DNA of 64,000 bases from NCBI GenBank assembly GCA_942491345.1, contig CALOAN010000019.1, positions 153,608-217,607 of the forward strand, given 5' to 3'. This document shows positions 23,408 through 31,203 of the stretch, piece by piece. The notes beneath the pieces were generated by a model. It was not told where the DNA came from. It saw nothing but the letters and a program-made list of their open reading frames with translations, and made no database searches. Every line of letters begins with the position of its first letter. Within the stretch, counting starts at the first letter, position 1. The position numbers and the translations under genes are program-made. The DNA is from JAHEEL01 sp942491345. GTDB lineage: Bacteria; Actinomycetota; Acidimicrobiia; Spongiisociales; UBA5794.

Positions 23408-23962
23408 ATGAGCGAGGACGTCACCACCGGCGAGCCGACTTACTTCCGCCCGCCCAACGCTGATACCGGCGAGCCGACGCTGGCCGTCTACTTCTCGGCC
23501 GAGTTGTTCCCTCTGATGCGTGCCTACGAGTACGACGTCGCCGCCAAGACGGACCAACTCGCTGCCGATGTTCGCGACCACCTAGACAGGCTGGGCATCG
23601 CAATCCGGCCCACCATCCGGCACGGCCGCCTGCGCGCGATGCAGGATATCGAGCCCGACGAGAACGGCGTCAACCGCGACCCCATGGTTGTTTCGACAGT
23701 CGTGGCGTATCTGACCGATGCCGAGCCCGATGACCCGCGGCTGGTCCCGCTACTAGAGAACAGCTTTCACGGTCAGCGTATCGACGCGCAGATCGAGTTC
23801 GAGATTCCGACCACCGCCAGCGAAGCGGCGCTAGCCGAGCAGGAAAAGGCTGACGCTGAGCGTGCCGCGGAGTACCGCGTCAAAGCCGATGCCGCGCGTG
23901 CGGAAGCTGCGGACCGGGAAGCTCGACCGTTCGACCAGGACATGAGCGAGCTGTTCGACTGA
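23408..23962 (+). CDS. Hypothetical protein
   Basis: A 184-residue protein. The N-terminal 130 residues look folded (LAVYFSAELFPLMRAYEYDV), and the C-terminal 45 residues form a highly charged coiled-coil-like helix (EQEKADAERAAEYRVKADAA). No family recognised. It lies alone between two terminators, so it is probably monocistronic. Confidence 0.7.
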   Translation: MSEDVTTGEPTYFRPPNADTGEPTLAVYFSAELFPLMRAYEYDVAAKTDQLAADVRDHLDRLGIAIRPTIRHGRLRAMQDIEPDENGVNRDPMVVSTVVAYLTDAEPDDPRLVPLLENSFHGQRIDAQIEFEIPTTASEAALAEQEKADAERAAEYRVKADAARAEAADREARPFDQDMSELFD

Positions 23963-23970
23963 ACCTCGCG

Positions 23971-24010
23971 AAAGGCCCGAGCGCGGAAATGCCATCGTGC
24001 TCGGGCCTTT
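23971..24010 (+). terminator. Intrinsic terminator
   Basis: 12-bp stem AAAGGCCCGAGC/GCTCGGGCCTTT with a 16-base loop, ending in T-rich sequence, nine bases after the preceding stop. Confidence 0.85.
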
Positions 24011-24044
24011 GTCCTGTCTACACCTGATGAAAGGATGACATCCT

Positions 24045-24212
24045 GTGGCGCATTTTGGTGGACGCACACCCGATCGCATCGCCGCCGACCAGCTTCTGGA
24101 CAGGGCGCAGATGCTCGACGCAGCGGGGAAATCGGAGCAGGCGAGTGAACTGCGCCGACGAGCTTCGAAGCTGATCGGGATCATCGCAAGTTCGAATGGC
24201 CGAAAGACGTGA
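24045..24212 (+). CDS. Small helical protein
   Basis: A 55-residue product from GTG 24045 behind AAAGGATG. The centre is one strong amphipathic helix (ADQLLDRAQMLDAAGKSEQA, then ELRRRASKLIG). Function unknown. Confidence 0.6.
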   Translation: MAHFGGRTPDRIAADQLLDRAQMLDAAGKSEQASELRRRASKLIGIIASSNGRKT

Positions 24213-24293
24213 CAGGCTCTCCATCAGCGCCGTGAAACCGCTGCGCGACAGTAAAAGGAGCCGCAAGTTGCTTCGACCCAGGCGCGGCGGTAA

Positions 24294-24308
24294 TCTCCAT
24301 TTTAGAGA
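24294..24308 (+). promoter_or_regulatory. Promoter-operator palindrome, copy 6
   Basis: TCTCCATTTTAGAGA with TAATCT at its upstream edge and TTGCTT 17 bases further up, a well-formed sigma-70-type promoter. It ends eight bases before ATG 24317, so a bound repressor would also cover the ribosome entry region. Confidence 0.75.
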
Positions 24309-24316
24309 GTAGGGAT

Positions 24317-24619
24317 ATGGCTGCATTGATTTCACGTTCTATACTCCAGCGCATGACGCTGGCGGGCGCGTTGACCGCCGGCGTCGGAGGGGCGACCACC
24401 ACGGCCCTTCCAGGACTGAGCCACTGGCCGGCGCCATCGGTGATCGTGACCGTTGCTGCCATCACCATCCTGGGCGGGCTGATCCGCAAGGTGTTACTGG
24501 TTGCGACCGTTGCAGTCCTGCTCACAGTCGCGCTTGTTGCCGTAGATGCGGCAACAGGTCAACACATCCAGCAAGCGCTGAACCCGGCGGCGGCGCTGCG
24601 CATGGTGGGTCAACCGTGA
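24317..24619 (+). CDS. Small membrane protein
   Basis: The 100-residue product has two or three hydrophobic helices (about residues 14-32, 40-57 and 58-78), then a short polar tail. ATG 24317 lies right after the operator. It is probably an inner membrane protein. No family recognised. Confidence 0.65.
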   Translation: MAALISRSILQRMTLAGALTAGVGGATTTALPGLSHWPAPSVIVTVAAITILGGLIRKVLLVATVAVLLTVALVAVDAATGQHIQQALNPAAALRMVGQP

Positions 24620-24771
24620 CCGTCAGCCGCGCATACGTGACCGACACCGAGACGGGCGTAGTCATCTACGTCGGCGTATCCCAGCTGCACTGCGCCCAAC
24701 CCAACCACCACAGACGGGATTCCGATCATGACCACCAGAGACGCCACCGGCTCACCCCTGCCAGCAGTTGA
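24616..24771 (+). CDS. Possible small protein overlapping two neighbours
   Basis: GTG 24616 overlaps the preceding stop (GTGA). The first 25 residues (VTVSRAYVTDTETGVVIYVG) look like a short beta hairpin, but the C-terminal half overlaps the next gene by 44 bases and is low-complexity. It may be spurious or truncated. Confidence 0.35.
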   Translation: MTVSRAYVTDTETGVVIYVGVSQLHCAQPNHHRRDSDHDHQRRHRLTPASS

Positions 24772-24946
24772 CTTTGATGGCAACGTCTCCAGTGTCGTCA
24801 AGTGGATTGAGGGCGACGGTCTCGGCTGGTTCCTGGCGGTATGCCGCGACGGTGCAACACGGCAGGTTTCCGCCGACGAACTGATCGGGTTCGGGGTAGA
24901 CCCGGCCCGCAACGTCAACCCCAGGCGGCCGAACACTGCCCGCTAA
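24728..24946 (+). CDS. Small hypothetical protein
   Basis: A 72-residue acidic product with a small beta-rich core (VVKWIEGDGLGWFLAVCRDG). ATG 24728 is preceded by GGGA. Part of the plus-strand run of small genes. Confidence 0.55.
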   Translation: MTTRDATGSPLPAVDFDGNVSSVVKWIEGDGLGWFLAVCRDGATRQVSADELIGFGVDPARNVNPRRPNTAR

Positions 24947-25003
24947 CCACCCGACCCGGCGGCCTGACTGGCCGCCGGGAAGCTCCATCTGAAGGAGTTC
25001 GAC

Positions 25004-25714
25004 ATGAACACAAACCCCACCAACTGCCAATGCGTCGGACGTCGCGACGAACCCGACCCGCATTCGGTCCACTGTGACTCTGCCGGCAAGAGCGCCGACG
25101 TTCGCCCGATCGAGGTTGGTGACCGTGTTCAGTACCACGAACGCGTTGGGCAGGAACCCCGCGCATTCCACGGAACCATCCTCGGAATACATAGCGGCAT
25201 AGCCACGATCGATCTGGGCGGCGGCGGACGGTCTAGCGTCGCCGTCGAACGACTTTCATTCGTAGCCATCGACCCGTACGCGCCCGGCGCCGTGTACCGC
25301 TGCCAGATTGACATCAGCACCGACTACCGCACACACGAGGCGTTCGTCATCATCGACGCGCTTGAGGAATACGCGTCGCGCCAGCGATGGCGGGCAGAAG
25401 ACGGCGACAACGCCGAATTCCTGAAGGAGCTGGCAGACACTGCCGACCGGCTGCGTGAACAGTTCCACGCCCAGATGCACGGCGGAGCAAACGTTGTCGA
25501 CGCCATGGGCATCGCGCACGAGCCCGTCCCGATCACCGTCGGGGACGTCGTGACGTGGACCTACGGCCACTCAGCGCCGTGGGGCGGTGCCGAACAGCGC
25601 ACAGGCACCGTCACCGCGCTCGACACCGACGTGAACATTGCAACGATCGCCGACGCCGCCGACGGCCGCTCCTGCATCGTCGACGACTATCCGAACCGCC
25701 TGCACCGCGCCTAA
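25004..25714 (+). CDS. Hypothetical protein with two beta-barrel-like modules
   Basis: The 236-residue product contains two similar short modules, VGDRVQYHERVG..AFHGTILGI (about residue 40) and VGDVVTWTYGHS..RTGTVTAL (about 178), each like a KOW/SH3-type barrel that often binds nucleic acid or protein. An acidic helical region lies between them. ATG 25004 follows AAGGAG. No family named. Confidence 0.65.
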   Translation: MNTNPTNCQCVGRRDEPDPHSVHCDSAGKSADVRPIEVGDRVQYHERVGQEPRAFHGTILGIHSGIATIDLGGGGRSSVAVERLSFVAIDPYAPGAVYRCQIDISTDYRTHEAFVIIDALEEYASRQRWRAEDGDNAEFLKELADTADRLREQFHAQMHGGANVVDAMGIAHEPVPITVGDVVTWTYGHSAPWGGAEQRTGTVTALDTDVNIATIADAADGRSCIVDDYPNRLHRA

Positions 25715-25741
25715 TCCACCACGGCAGAGGGGATTCCGACC

Positions 25742-26005
25742 ATGGCCACCTACCGCCCAGGAAACCACATGCGTACGCCGGTCGACAGCGCAGTCGACGC
25801 CGAGAGCCTGCCATATGAGTGCCCCGACTGCGGTGATCGTCACGACGGTATGACCACCGGAACCGAACGGTGCCCAGATTGTGAAGACGACGACCAGTGC
25901 GAAGGCCACGAGTCTCTGGCCGGCGAACACATGGGTGAGTCTGTGTACTGCGATGGCTCTTGCCGACGAGCGGCGAAGCGCACCCGCAACAGTGAGCGGG
26001 CGTGA
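25742..26005 (+). CDS. Zinc-ribbon protein
   Basis: An 87-residue product with two CPDC motifs (YECPDCGDRHD and ERCPDCEDDD) and two further Cys residues (YCDGSCRR), enough for one or two zinc sites. The C-terminus is basic. Probable nucleic-acid or protein adaptor. Function unknown. Confidence 0.6.
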   Translation: MATYRPGNHMRTPVDSAVDAESLPYECPDCGDRHDGMTTGTERCPDCEDDDQCEGHESLAGEHMGESVYCDGSCRRAAKRTRNSERA

Positions 26006-26098
26006 CCATGGCGAACAAAACGACCGGACCAGCGAATCGCCGCCAAGGGCTTACGTAATCGGCGGCAGACGGCGAAATCATCGGTGAAGGATGGGCGT

Positions 26099-26332
26099 AT
26101 GAGTGGACAGACATGGCTGGAGAACATCAGTCAAGACTTCGCCGTTGGCGACCATGTCACGGTCGGGTCCGTGGTCACTGTTCGGCGTGCCCGCAATCGG
26201 GCATCGCAGCACGCCACAGGCATCGTCACCGGCTACAACGATGTCGGAATTGTGGTGGAGTTCGACGGCGGGCCAATCAACGGTGCTACTTGGTGCACGG
26301 CCAGCCCGCTGGAACTTCGGCACTTGACGTAA
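26099..26332 (+). CDS. Small KOW-like hypothetical protein
   Basis: A 77-residue product with one barrel-like module (FAVGDHVTVGSVVTVRRARN, then GIVTGYNDVGIVVEFDGG), similar in style to the modules of the protein at 25004. ATG 26099 sits after GAAGGATGGG and is preferred over an upstream ATG at 26084. Confidence 0.6.
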   Translation: MSGQTWLENISQDFAVGDHVTVGSVVTVRRARNRASQHATGIVTGYNDVGIVVEFDGGPINGATWCTASPLELRHLT

Positions 26333-26357
26333 TCGCGGTTCATCGCAGAGGAGAGGT

Positions 26358-26465
26358 ATGACTCACACCGACCTGTACTGGGAGCTCCGGGACCGGGGAT
26401 ACACCGACCCGGAAGCTCACCGAGTGACCGAAGAACCCGAACTGATCGAGGAGGTAATGACATAA
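26358..26465 (+). CDS. 35-residue acidic micro-protein
   Basis: ATG 26358 follows GAGGAGAGG. The product starts MTHTDLYWELRDRGYTDPEA and ends in a Glu-rich stretch. Too short for family assignment, but the strong ribosome binding site supports translation. Confidence 0.5.
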   Translation: MTHTDLYWELRDRGYTDPEAHRVTEEPELIEEVMT

Positions 26466-26586
26466 CCAGGCCCGTATTGGCCGCCGAGCTCAAGAAACTC
26501 GCCGATGAGCGACTGTGGGGGCGCGTCGGCGCCACAGCAACCGGAGAGTTGTCGGCCTCTTGGTCTATTCTCTATATTAGAGAATA
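26457..26586 (+). pseudogene. Small gene broken by a one-base frameshift at codon 2
   Basis: GAGGAGG is followed by ATG ACA TAA, a start that stops at once. One base later the frame reads ITRPVLAAELKKLADERLWG and continues to a TAG inside the ligase operator. A single-base loss after the second codon explains this. The operator overlap at its end suggests the ligase promoter was placed over, or evolved from, this gene's tail. Confidence 0.45.
26569..26583 (+). promoter_or_regulatory. Promoter-operator palindrome, copy 7 (DNA ligase)
   Basis: TCTCTATATTAGAGA, part of a perfect 23-bp palindrome (26565-26587) that includes TATTCT. This is the most symmetrical copy. It ends 26 bases before the ligase ATG. 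Confidence 0.8.
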
Positions 26587-26609
26587 GACCGGATGCTGAA
26601 AGGGCCACG

Positions 26610-27683
26610 ATGACCGCCGCAGGGGAACCCAGAACCGCGAGCCTCTACTACCGGGAAGGCAACAGCGACAAGGAATACCATGCGAGGCTGGAACCCACCG
26701 ACGCCGGATTCCTCGTCACTTTCGCCTACGGACGCCGGGGTTCGGCACTGACCACCGGCACGAAAACCACCACCGCGGTGGACTACGTCAAGGCCACGGC
26801 GATCTTCGACAAGCTGGTCAAAGCCAAAGAGGCCAAGGGCTATACCCGCGGCGAGGACGGCACCCCATATCAGAACAGCGCCAGCGACCGCCAGCCGTCG
26901 GGCTTGCTTCCCCAGCTGCTCAATGTGGCCGACCAGGCCGCTGCGAACGAAGCCATCAACAGTGACAGCTGGTGCCTGCAGGAGAAGTACGACGGCCGTC
27001 GCATGATGATTCGCAAGACCGGCGACACCGTCGAGGCCATCAACAAGTTGGGCCTGGCGGTAGGGGTGTCCGCGGCGGTGGCCCGTGCAGCTGGGTCCAT
27101 CGACGGTGACTTCATCCTCGACGGGGAGATCATCGGCGATGTGCTGTACGCCTTCGACATCTTCGAGTACGCAGGCAATGACCTGCGCGACAAGCCCTAC
27201 CAAGAGCGCTACCGCATCCTGCTCGATCTGATCGCCCTGAACCTCGATGACGCGATCGCGCCGACCCACAACTGGACCTCCCAGAGTGACAAGCGCCGGA
27301 AGCTGGCTGAGCTGCGGGACGCCAAGGCCGAGGGCGTGGTGTTCAAGCGCCTGGATGCACCGTATTCGCCGGGGCGGCCCAACAGCGGCGGCCCGCAGCT
27401 CAAGTTCAAGTTCGTCGAGACCCTGAGCGCCCTGGTGACCGCGGTCAACACCCAGCGCAGCGTGGGCCTGAGCCTGCACGGCAACGACGGCCTGACCTTC
27501 GTCGGCAACGTCACCATTCCCGCCAACCACGACGTGCCGCCGGTCGGCGCCGTCGTCGAGGTCCGCTACCTCTACGCCGCTCCGGCGCTGTACCAGCCCG
27601 TCTACCTCGGTGTGCGCGACGACATCCTGCCCGCGGAATGCGTGATGGCGCAAGTGAAATTCAAGAGCGGCATCGACCGGTGA
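26610..27683 (+). CDS. ATP-dependent DNA ligase with N-terminal WGR domain
   Basis: A 357-residue product. Residues 8-85 are a WGR domain (YYREGNSDKEYHARLE, FAYGRRGSALTTGT), a DNA-binding module of PARP-type and some ligase proteins. The catalytic part has motif I EKYDGRR with the adenylated Lys at residue 126, DGEIIG (about 172), EGVVFKR (about 247) and KFKFVE (about 272). A short OB domain follows. It seals nicks using ATP. Bacterial chromosomes use NAD ligase for replication, so this is likely for the element's own DNA repair or replication. ATG 26610 was preferred because the operator occupies the longer frame's N-terminus. Confidence 0.92.
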   Translation: MTAAGEPRTASLYYREGNSDKEYHARLEPTDAGFLVTFAYGRRGSALTTGTKTTTAVDYVKATAIFDKLVKAKEAKGYTRGEDGTPYQNSASDRQPSGLLPQLLNVADQAAANEAINSDSWCLQEKYDGRRMMIRKTGDTVEAINKLGLAVGVSAAVARAAGSIDGDFILDGEIIGDVLYAFDIFEYAGNDLRDKPYQERYRILLDLIALNLDDAIAPTHNWTSQSDKRRKLAELRDAKAEGVVFKRLDAPYSPGRPNSGGPQLKFKFVETLSALVTAVNTQRSVGLSLHGNDGLTFVGNVTIPANHDVPPVGAVVEVRYLYAAPALYQPVYLGVRDDILPAECVMAQVKFKSGIDR

Positions 27684-27733
27684 ACGCTGACGGCGAAAAT
27701 TCACAATCAACGCGCGGTGGCGGTGGAGGACTC

Positions 27734-27925
27734 ATGCGACATCACCGCGAGACCACGACAGATGGCGACCTTTTCGATCCCCCCGAACCGGGCAAGTTCA
27801 TCGTCGATTGTGCCTGTGGCGACACCTATCTCGTTGACAAGCCGAGGCGATTCGATGCCGAGTTCGAGGCATTGGAAGCCGCCGCAGTGACGCACGCCAG
27901 GAGACGACATGACCACGCCGTCTGA
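27734..27925 (+). CDS. Small hypothetical protein with CACG motif
   Basis: A 63-residue product starting at ATG 27734 behind GGTGGAGGA. VDCACGDTYLV and a closing THARRRHDH give two Cys and several His, possibly one metal site. A remnant copy of its N-terminus lies at 28477. Confidence 0.55.
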   Translation: MRHHRETTTDGDLFDPPEPGKFIVDCACGDTYLVDKPRRFDAEFEALEAAAVTHARRRHDHAV

Positions 27926-28211
27926 GCTTGTGAAGCAGGCTCTTGATGAGGCTGCCAGTTTCGGCACCGGAGACTGGGCCGACCGTGCACTCGCTGCGCT
28001 CCATGAAGGCGGTTACGAGGTCACCCTTCGCAATCCGTGCAGGTGCGGGTGCGAAAAGCCACGAGATCAGCACCTGTGCCCGTGCGGCTGCGGACATCCC
28101 TACGAGGACGCAGTACGCAAGGTGATGGGTGGCCCGACGTACCTGAACTGGGACCAGGCGAGCGCCAACATTGACGAGCACCCCGACGAGCCGTGCAAGT
28201 GGCCGGCCTGA
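27909..28211 (+). CDS. Small Cys-rich hypothetical protein
   Basis: A 100-residue product. The N-terminal 45 residues are helical (SELVKQALDEAASFGTGDWA). CRCGCEKPRDQHLCPCGCGH (residues 44-63) could bind one or two zinc ions. It overlaps the previous gene by 17 bases. Confidence 0.6.
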   Translation: MTTPSELVKQALDEAASFGTGDWADRALAALHEGGYEVTLRNPCRCGCEKPRDQHLCPCGCGHPYEDAVRKVMGGPTYLNWDQASANIDEHPDEPCKWPA

Positions 28212-28239
28212 CGTAGGGCGCAAATGATCGGATGGGGGA

Positions 28240-28416
28240 ATGATGGAGTTTGAGACTCGGCAGATCGTGATCGCTCACGAGGTTATGTGGGAAGTGATCA
28301 GCGAATGGGCAGGTAAGCGCGGCCTTCGCCTAGTGCAGATACCGGGGTCGGGCTACGCCGAGGACGACCTACCGGCGTACATTTTCTCCCCGATCGACCC
28401 GACAAAGTTGAGATAG
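28240..28416 (+). CDS. Small hypothetical protein
   Basis: A 58-residue product starting at ATG 28240 (a second ATG follows at once) behind GATGGGGGA. It begins with a beta strand and amphipathic helix (IVIAHEVMWEVISEWAGK) and ends near FSPIDPTKLR. Function unknown. Confidence 0.6.
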   Translation: MMEFETRQIVIAHEVMWEVISEWAGKRGLRLVQIPGSGYAEDDLPAYIFSPIDPTKLR

Positions 28417-28476
28417 TCAGTGAAACACGTTGATCGCCAAGGACACAACGCGAAATTGTCAGTGGAATAATCCATC

Positions 28477-28554
28477 CAGCATCACCGCGAGGCCACGGCA
28501 GACGGCGACCTCTACAGCCACTTCATAGCTGTGTGGGCGCCCGCGCCAAGCTGA
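28477..28554 (+). pseudogene. Remnant duplicate of the gene at 27734
   Basis: The frame reads QHHREATADGDLYSHF, closely matching the start of the 27734 product (RHHRETTTDGDLFDPP), then diverges and stops. An in-frame stop precedes it, so it has no start. The DNA around it is also similar, showing a local duplication followed by decay. Confidence 0.5.
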
Positions 28555-28575
28555 CGTAGGAGAGACTGCCAAAAC

Positions 28576-28851
28576 ATGACCAGCCGATGCACTCATCCCG
28601 CAGACCAGCAGCGCGCCGTCTCCGACTTTGACGAACATCGCGACACCATCGACGGACCAAAGACATGGGTCCGGGAAACCGTCATCTGTGACGCATGCGG
28701 CCAGCGCCGAAACATCCGGACATTGCTCACCAACGACGCCAACGACGGTCCAGAGTCGGGGATACACAAGCGGTGTCCAGATTGCGGCGGCCGCGTGTTC
28801 ACCACTGCCCGCGATGGCGCGCTGGGCCCGCACCAGTGCGATGACGTATGA
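28576..28851 (+). CDS. Zinc-ribbon hypothetical protein
   Basis: A 91-residue product with a classic four-Cys ribbon: VICDACGQRR (residues 37-46) and KRCPDCGGRV (about 66-75). It ends by overlapping the next ATG by four bases (ATGA). Likely a nucleic-acid or protein adaptor. Confidence 0.65.
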   Translation: MTSRCTHPADQQRAVSDFDEHRDTIDGPKTWVRETVICDACGQRRNIRTLLTNDANDGPESGIHKRCPDCGGRVFTTARDGALGPHQCDDV

Positions 28852-29066
28852 ATCAATTACCCGACTCAGAGGTGTTGCGCGGCCTGCTGCACGCCCGGAT
28901 CAACAAGGCCCATTCAGCTGGGCGGCATCGCTACGTGGATTTCCTGTTGGACCGGCTGTATGACCTGGACGCACAGAAAAGGCGGCTGGCGAGCCAGCGC
29001 GGGTCCCGACATCGAGCCGAACTTCCGTCGATCTCGCCGGCTCAAGACGACAGGTCCGGGACGTGA
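28848..29066 (+). CDS. Small basic helical protein
   Basis: A 72-residue product, translationally coupled to the zinc-ribbon gene. The helical centre is rich in Arg, Leu and Asp (YVDFLLDRLYDLDAQKRRLA). It is the last gene of the plus-strand run and converges on the nucleotidase operon. Confidence 0.55.
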   Translation: MNQLPDSEVLRGLLHARINKAHSAGRHRYVDFLLDRLYDLDAQKRRLASQRGSRHRAELPSISPAQDDRSGT

Positions 29067-29109
29067 CATCCGCGTGCGGCCGGTAGTTTCACCGGCATCG
29101 AGCCAGCAG

Positions 29110-29703
29110 TCAGGCTGCCTGCCGGTTGAAATCCCCGCGGAGCACTCGATCGGCGAACTCGGCCAGACTGATCACGCGTGGGCCGGGAACTTGCCGGTTG
29201 TAGGTGGTGTCGCGCACCACGGCGATCCTTCCGGCACTTCGGATCTCGACGATGTTGTGGGGAGCATCATCGAGGTAGACGTCACAGCCAGAGAAGCTCT
29301 TTCGCTGCTGGAAAAGCAGATCGTCAGTTTCGATGCCATGGCGAGCAAGCCAGCTTGCGAGGTCGCGGCGTCCGGCACGGTGCCCTGATTCTCCCACGCG
29401 GTGCTCTTGTCGTGCAGTCACGATGGAGACCTTGTGGCCGCCGTTGCGCAGTTCACGCACCGCGGCCGGAGCGGTGTCGTCGAGCAGTGCCAGATCGTCC
29501 AGGCCGCGCTCGTGCAGCTGGGCCATTGCCCTCGCCGCAGTGAGTGCATCGGGAAACCAGCCAGGTTCGATCAGTTCATAGGTGAGCGGTCCCTCGCCCG
29601 ACATCGCGTGGCCGTTCCCGCGTCCGACCTCGGCGATGGCCGCCATGTAGTCAGCAAGCACACCATCGACATCGAGACCTATATGCAATGGTCGCCGGAT
29701 CAT
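29110..29703 (-). CDS. HAD-type 5'(3')-nucleotidase-like phosphatase
   Basis: The 197-residue product has the HAD motif I HIGLDVDGVLADY (residues 6-18, the DxD pair), motif II near VSIVTARQ (about 92), and the late acidic motif DVYLDDAPHN (about 148). This order fits the NT5C family of 5'(3')-deoxyribonucleotidases, which dephosphorylate nucleoside monophosphates. ATG 29703 overlaps the upstream stop (ATGA), so the longer upstream frame is not used. It is the last gene of the Thg1 operon and could adjust nucleotide pools or remove terminal phosphates. Confidence 0.8.
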   Translation of the reverse strand: MIRRPLHIGLDVDGVLADYMAAIAEVGRGNGHAMSGEGPLTYELIEPGWFPDALTAARAMAQLHERGLDDLALLDDTAPAAVRELRNGGHKVSIVTARQEHRVGESGHRAGRRDLASWLARHGIETDDLLFQQRKSFSGCDVYLDDAPHNIVEIRSAGRIAVVRDTTYNRQVPGPRVISLAEFADRVLRGDFNRQAA

Positions 29704-30011
29704 TGCGAAACCAGTTCGGGGCAGCCCCAGTAGACCAGCGTGAAGGGCTTTCCGAAACCGGGACGGGCGGCAAACCAGTGCGCGTGCCACTCGCCTTCAC
29801 TGTCGCATGACCAGTCGTGGCGGCCGCACCACTTGATCCGCGACGCCACGCTTAGCCAGACCTCTTCGACGATGAGTTCCTGGCCATCGGTGCGTTGGCT
29901 TCCGCCGTTGTCGGCCAGGTCGGTGAGTAGCTTGTCGCGGTCAAGATCATGCCCTTCGTGGACGCGGTGCCATCCGTGATCTTCGTTGACGAAATCAGTG
30001 GGGCATTTCAC
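29700..30011 (-). CDS. Hypothetical protein in the Thg1 operon
   Basis: A 103-residue Trp-rich product (EGEWHAHWFAARPGFGKPFT) resembling a compact beta-rich domain. No family recognised. GTG 30011 follows GAGGAG that overlaps the end of the Thg1-like gene, so it is co-translated. Confidence 0.6.
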   Translation of the reverse strand: MKCPTDFVNEDHGWHRVHEGHDLDRDKLLTDLADNGGSQRTDGQELIVEEVWLSVASRIKWCGRHDWSCDSEGEWHAHWFAARPGFGKPFTLVYWGCPELVSQ

Positions 30012-30023
30012 TGTCTGGGCTCC

Positions 30024-30740
30024 TCACTTGTGTTGGGTGGTGCTGGGTCGGTGTTCATCGCGATCCGGGCCGCCGACACCACTGATCCACGCGTCGATGG
30101 CCTCGTAGTCGATCCGCTCACTGCGCAATTCGCCGCCGGGAAGAATGAACGTTCCGTACATGAGCTGCGGGCCCAGGCGCGCCCAGTTCTCCCTGGCTCC
30201 GTGAAGCATCTCGTGGATTTCTGAGTGGTTGCGGCCGGCAAGCCCGCATTGGGGGAAGTGAGACCGGGCCAGCATCTGCAGGCTGTTGCGCTCCCAGTCG
30301 CGCTGTCGCCAGATGAACGCGTTTGGAGCGTCCTCGCGCGGGATGGAGAAAGCGCGAGAGTCGAAGGTGACGAGGTCGTCGCCGGGCCACGCTCGGTTGA
30401 AAGCCGCGGTGAACAGAGACGCCGAGAGCGACACCAGCTTGTGCGCCTTGTTCCCGAACCAGGGCTGCGATTGCAGTGAGGCCAGGTCATCGATCAGGAA
30501 CGTCGCCTCGTCGGACTGCACGTAGGCCAGCCGGAACCCCGCCATGTCAGCCGCGGCGTACCGGGCAGCCTCGACCATCGAGACGACCATGCGGCGGTCA
30601 AAGGGACGCTCGCACCGGCGGGTGAAGGTGTGGAACGCTCGGCCGTCCACCCGGATCATCACCGGGACGCGCGGGACCAGCGTGCAGTTGCTTGCGGCCT
30701 CGTACCGCTTAATCCGGTCGCCCAGCGTATCGGTGCTCAC
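30024..30740 (-). CDS. Thg1-like 3'-5' RNA polymerase (tRNA-His guanylyltransferase family)
   Basis: The 238-residue product matches the Thg1/TLP family along its length. VPVMIRVDGRAFHTFT (residues 25-40) holds the first catalytic Asp (32), and YVQSDEATFL (73-82) holds the second carboxylates (77, 78). A Lys-rich HKLVSLSASL segment and GRNHSEIHEML follow as in the family. Members add nucleotides to tRNA 5' ends in the 3'-5' direction, either G-1 on tRNA-His or repair of truncated tRNAs. GTG 30740 overlaps the upstream stop (GTGA). The tRNA array in this window lacks tRNA-His, so a repair function fits better than G-1 addition. Confidence 0.92.
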   Translation of the reverse strand: MSTDTLGDRIKRYEAASNCTLVPRVPVMIRVDGRAFHTFTRRCERPFDRRMVVSMVEAARYAAADMAGFRLAYVQSDEATFLIDDLASLQSQPWFGNKAHKLVSLSASLFTAAFNRAWPGDDLVTFDSRAFSIPREDAPNAFIWRQRDWERNSLQMLARSHFPQCGLAGRNHSEIHEMLHGARENWARLGPQLMYGTFILPGGELRSERIDYEAIDAWISGVGGPDRDEHRPSTTQHK

Positions 30741-31051
30741 GAAGCGGGCCCTTCGCCGAATACGAGATCGGCGCAATGCATAGCGAATTTGCCCGCGTAG
30801 TCGGTGTGGCCCGAGGCACTGCTCTCCACTGCGGTGATGCAGTCGATTCCGATCGGGGCGAGACCCCGGTCGGCGCGGGCGGTGTTGGTGAGCCGGTGCA
30901 TGAACTCGCGCTCGTGCACCATCCAGGCGAGTTCTCCGGATGGCAGGCGTTCGACCCGCTCATCTCGATGCTCGGCTTCGTCGATGAGCGCGGCGGTGAA
31001 GACGCGAACCAGGTCCCTGTACGACCGGTGATCCTCGCTACGCACGGTCAC
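30737..31051 (-). CDS. Hypothetical protein in the Thg1 operon
   Basis: A 104-residue product. LVRVFTAALIDEAEHRDERV, then a segment around LAWMVHEREFMHRL, suggest a helical bundle. Function unknown. GTG start overlaps the previous stop, and its stop overlaps the Thg1 start. Confidence 0.6.
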   Translation of the reverse strand: MTVRSEDHRSYRDLVRVFTAALIDEAEHRDERVERLPSGELAWMVHEREFMHRLTNTARADRGLAPIGIDCITAVESSASGHTDYAGKFAMHCADLVFGEGPAS

Positions 31052-31203
31052 GTTGAGACCCTCTGGCCGATCGGGACGTCCCAGTGCTCAGTGTCGGGTT
31101 CAAGAGTGCGCCCGGTGATCCCATCGATCAGCAGCGCATGGATGTGCTCGTTTCCCTGCAGGGTGGACTCGAAGTCGCGGGTAGTGAACGAGATTGCGCT
31201 CAT
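31048..31203 (-). CDS. Small hypothetical protein in the Thg1 operon
   Basis: A 51-residue product from ATG 31203, which overlaps the upstream stop. It reads as a small beta-rich domain (HIHALLIDGITGRTLEPD). Four-base overlaps on both sides support it as a real gene. Confidence 0.55.
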   Translation of the reverse strand: MSAISFTTRDFESTLQGNEHIHALLIDGITGRTLEPDTEHWDVPIGQRVST

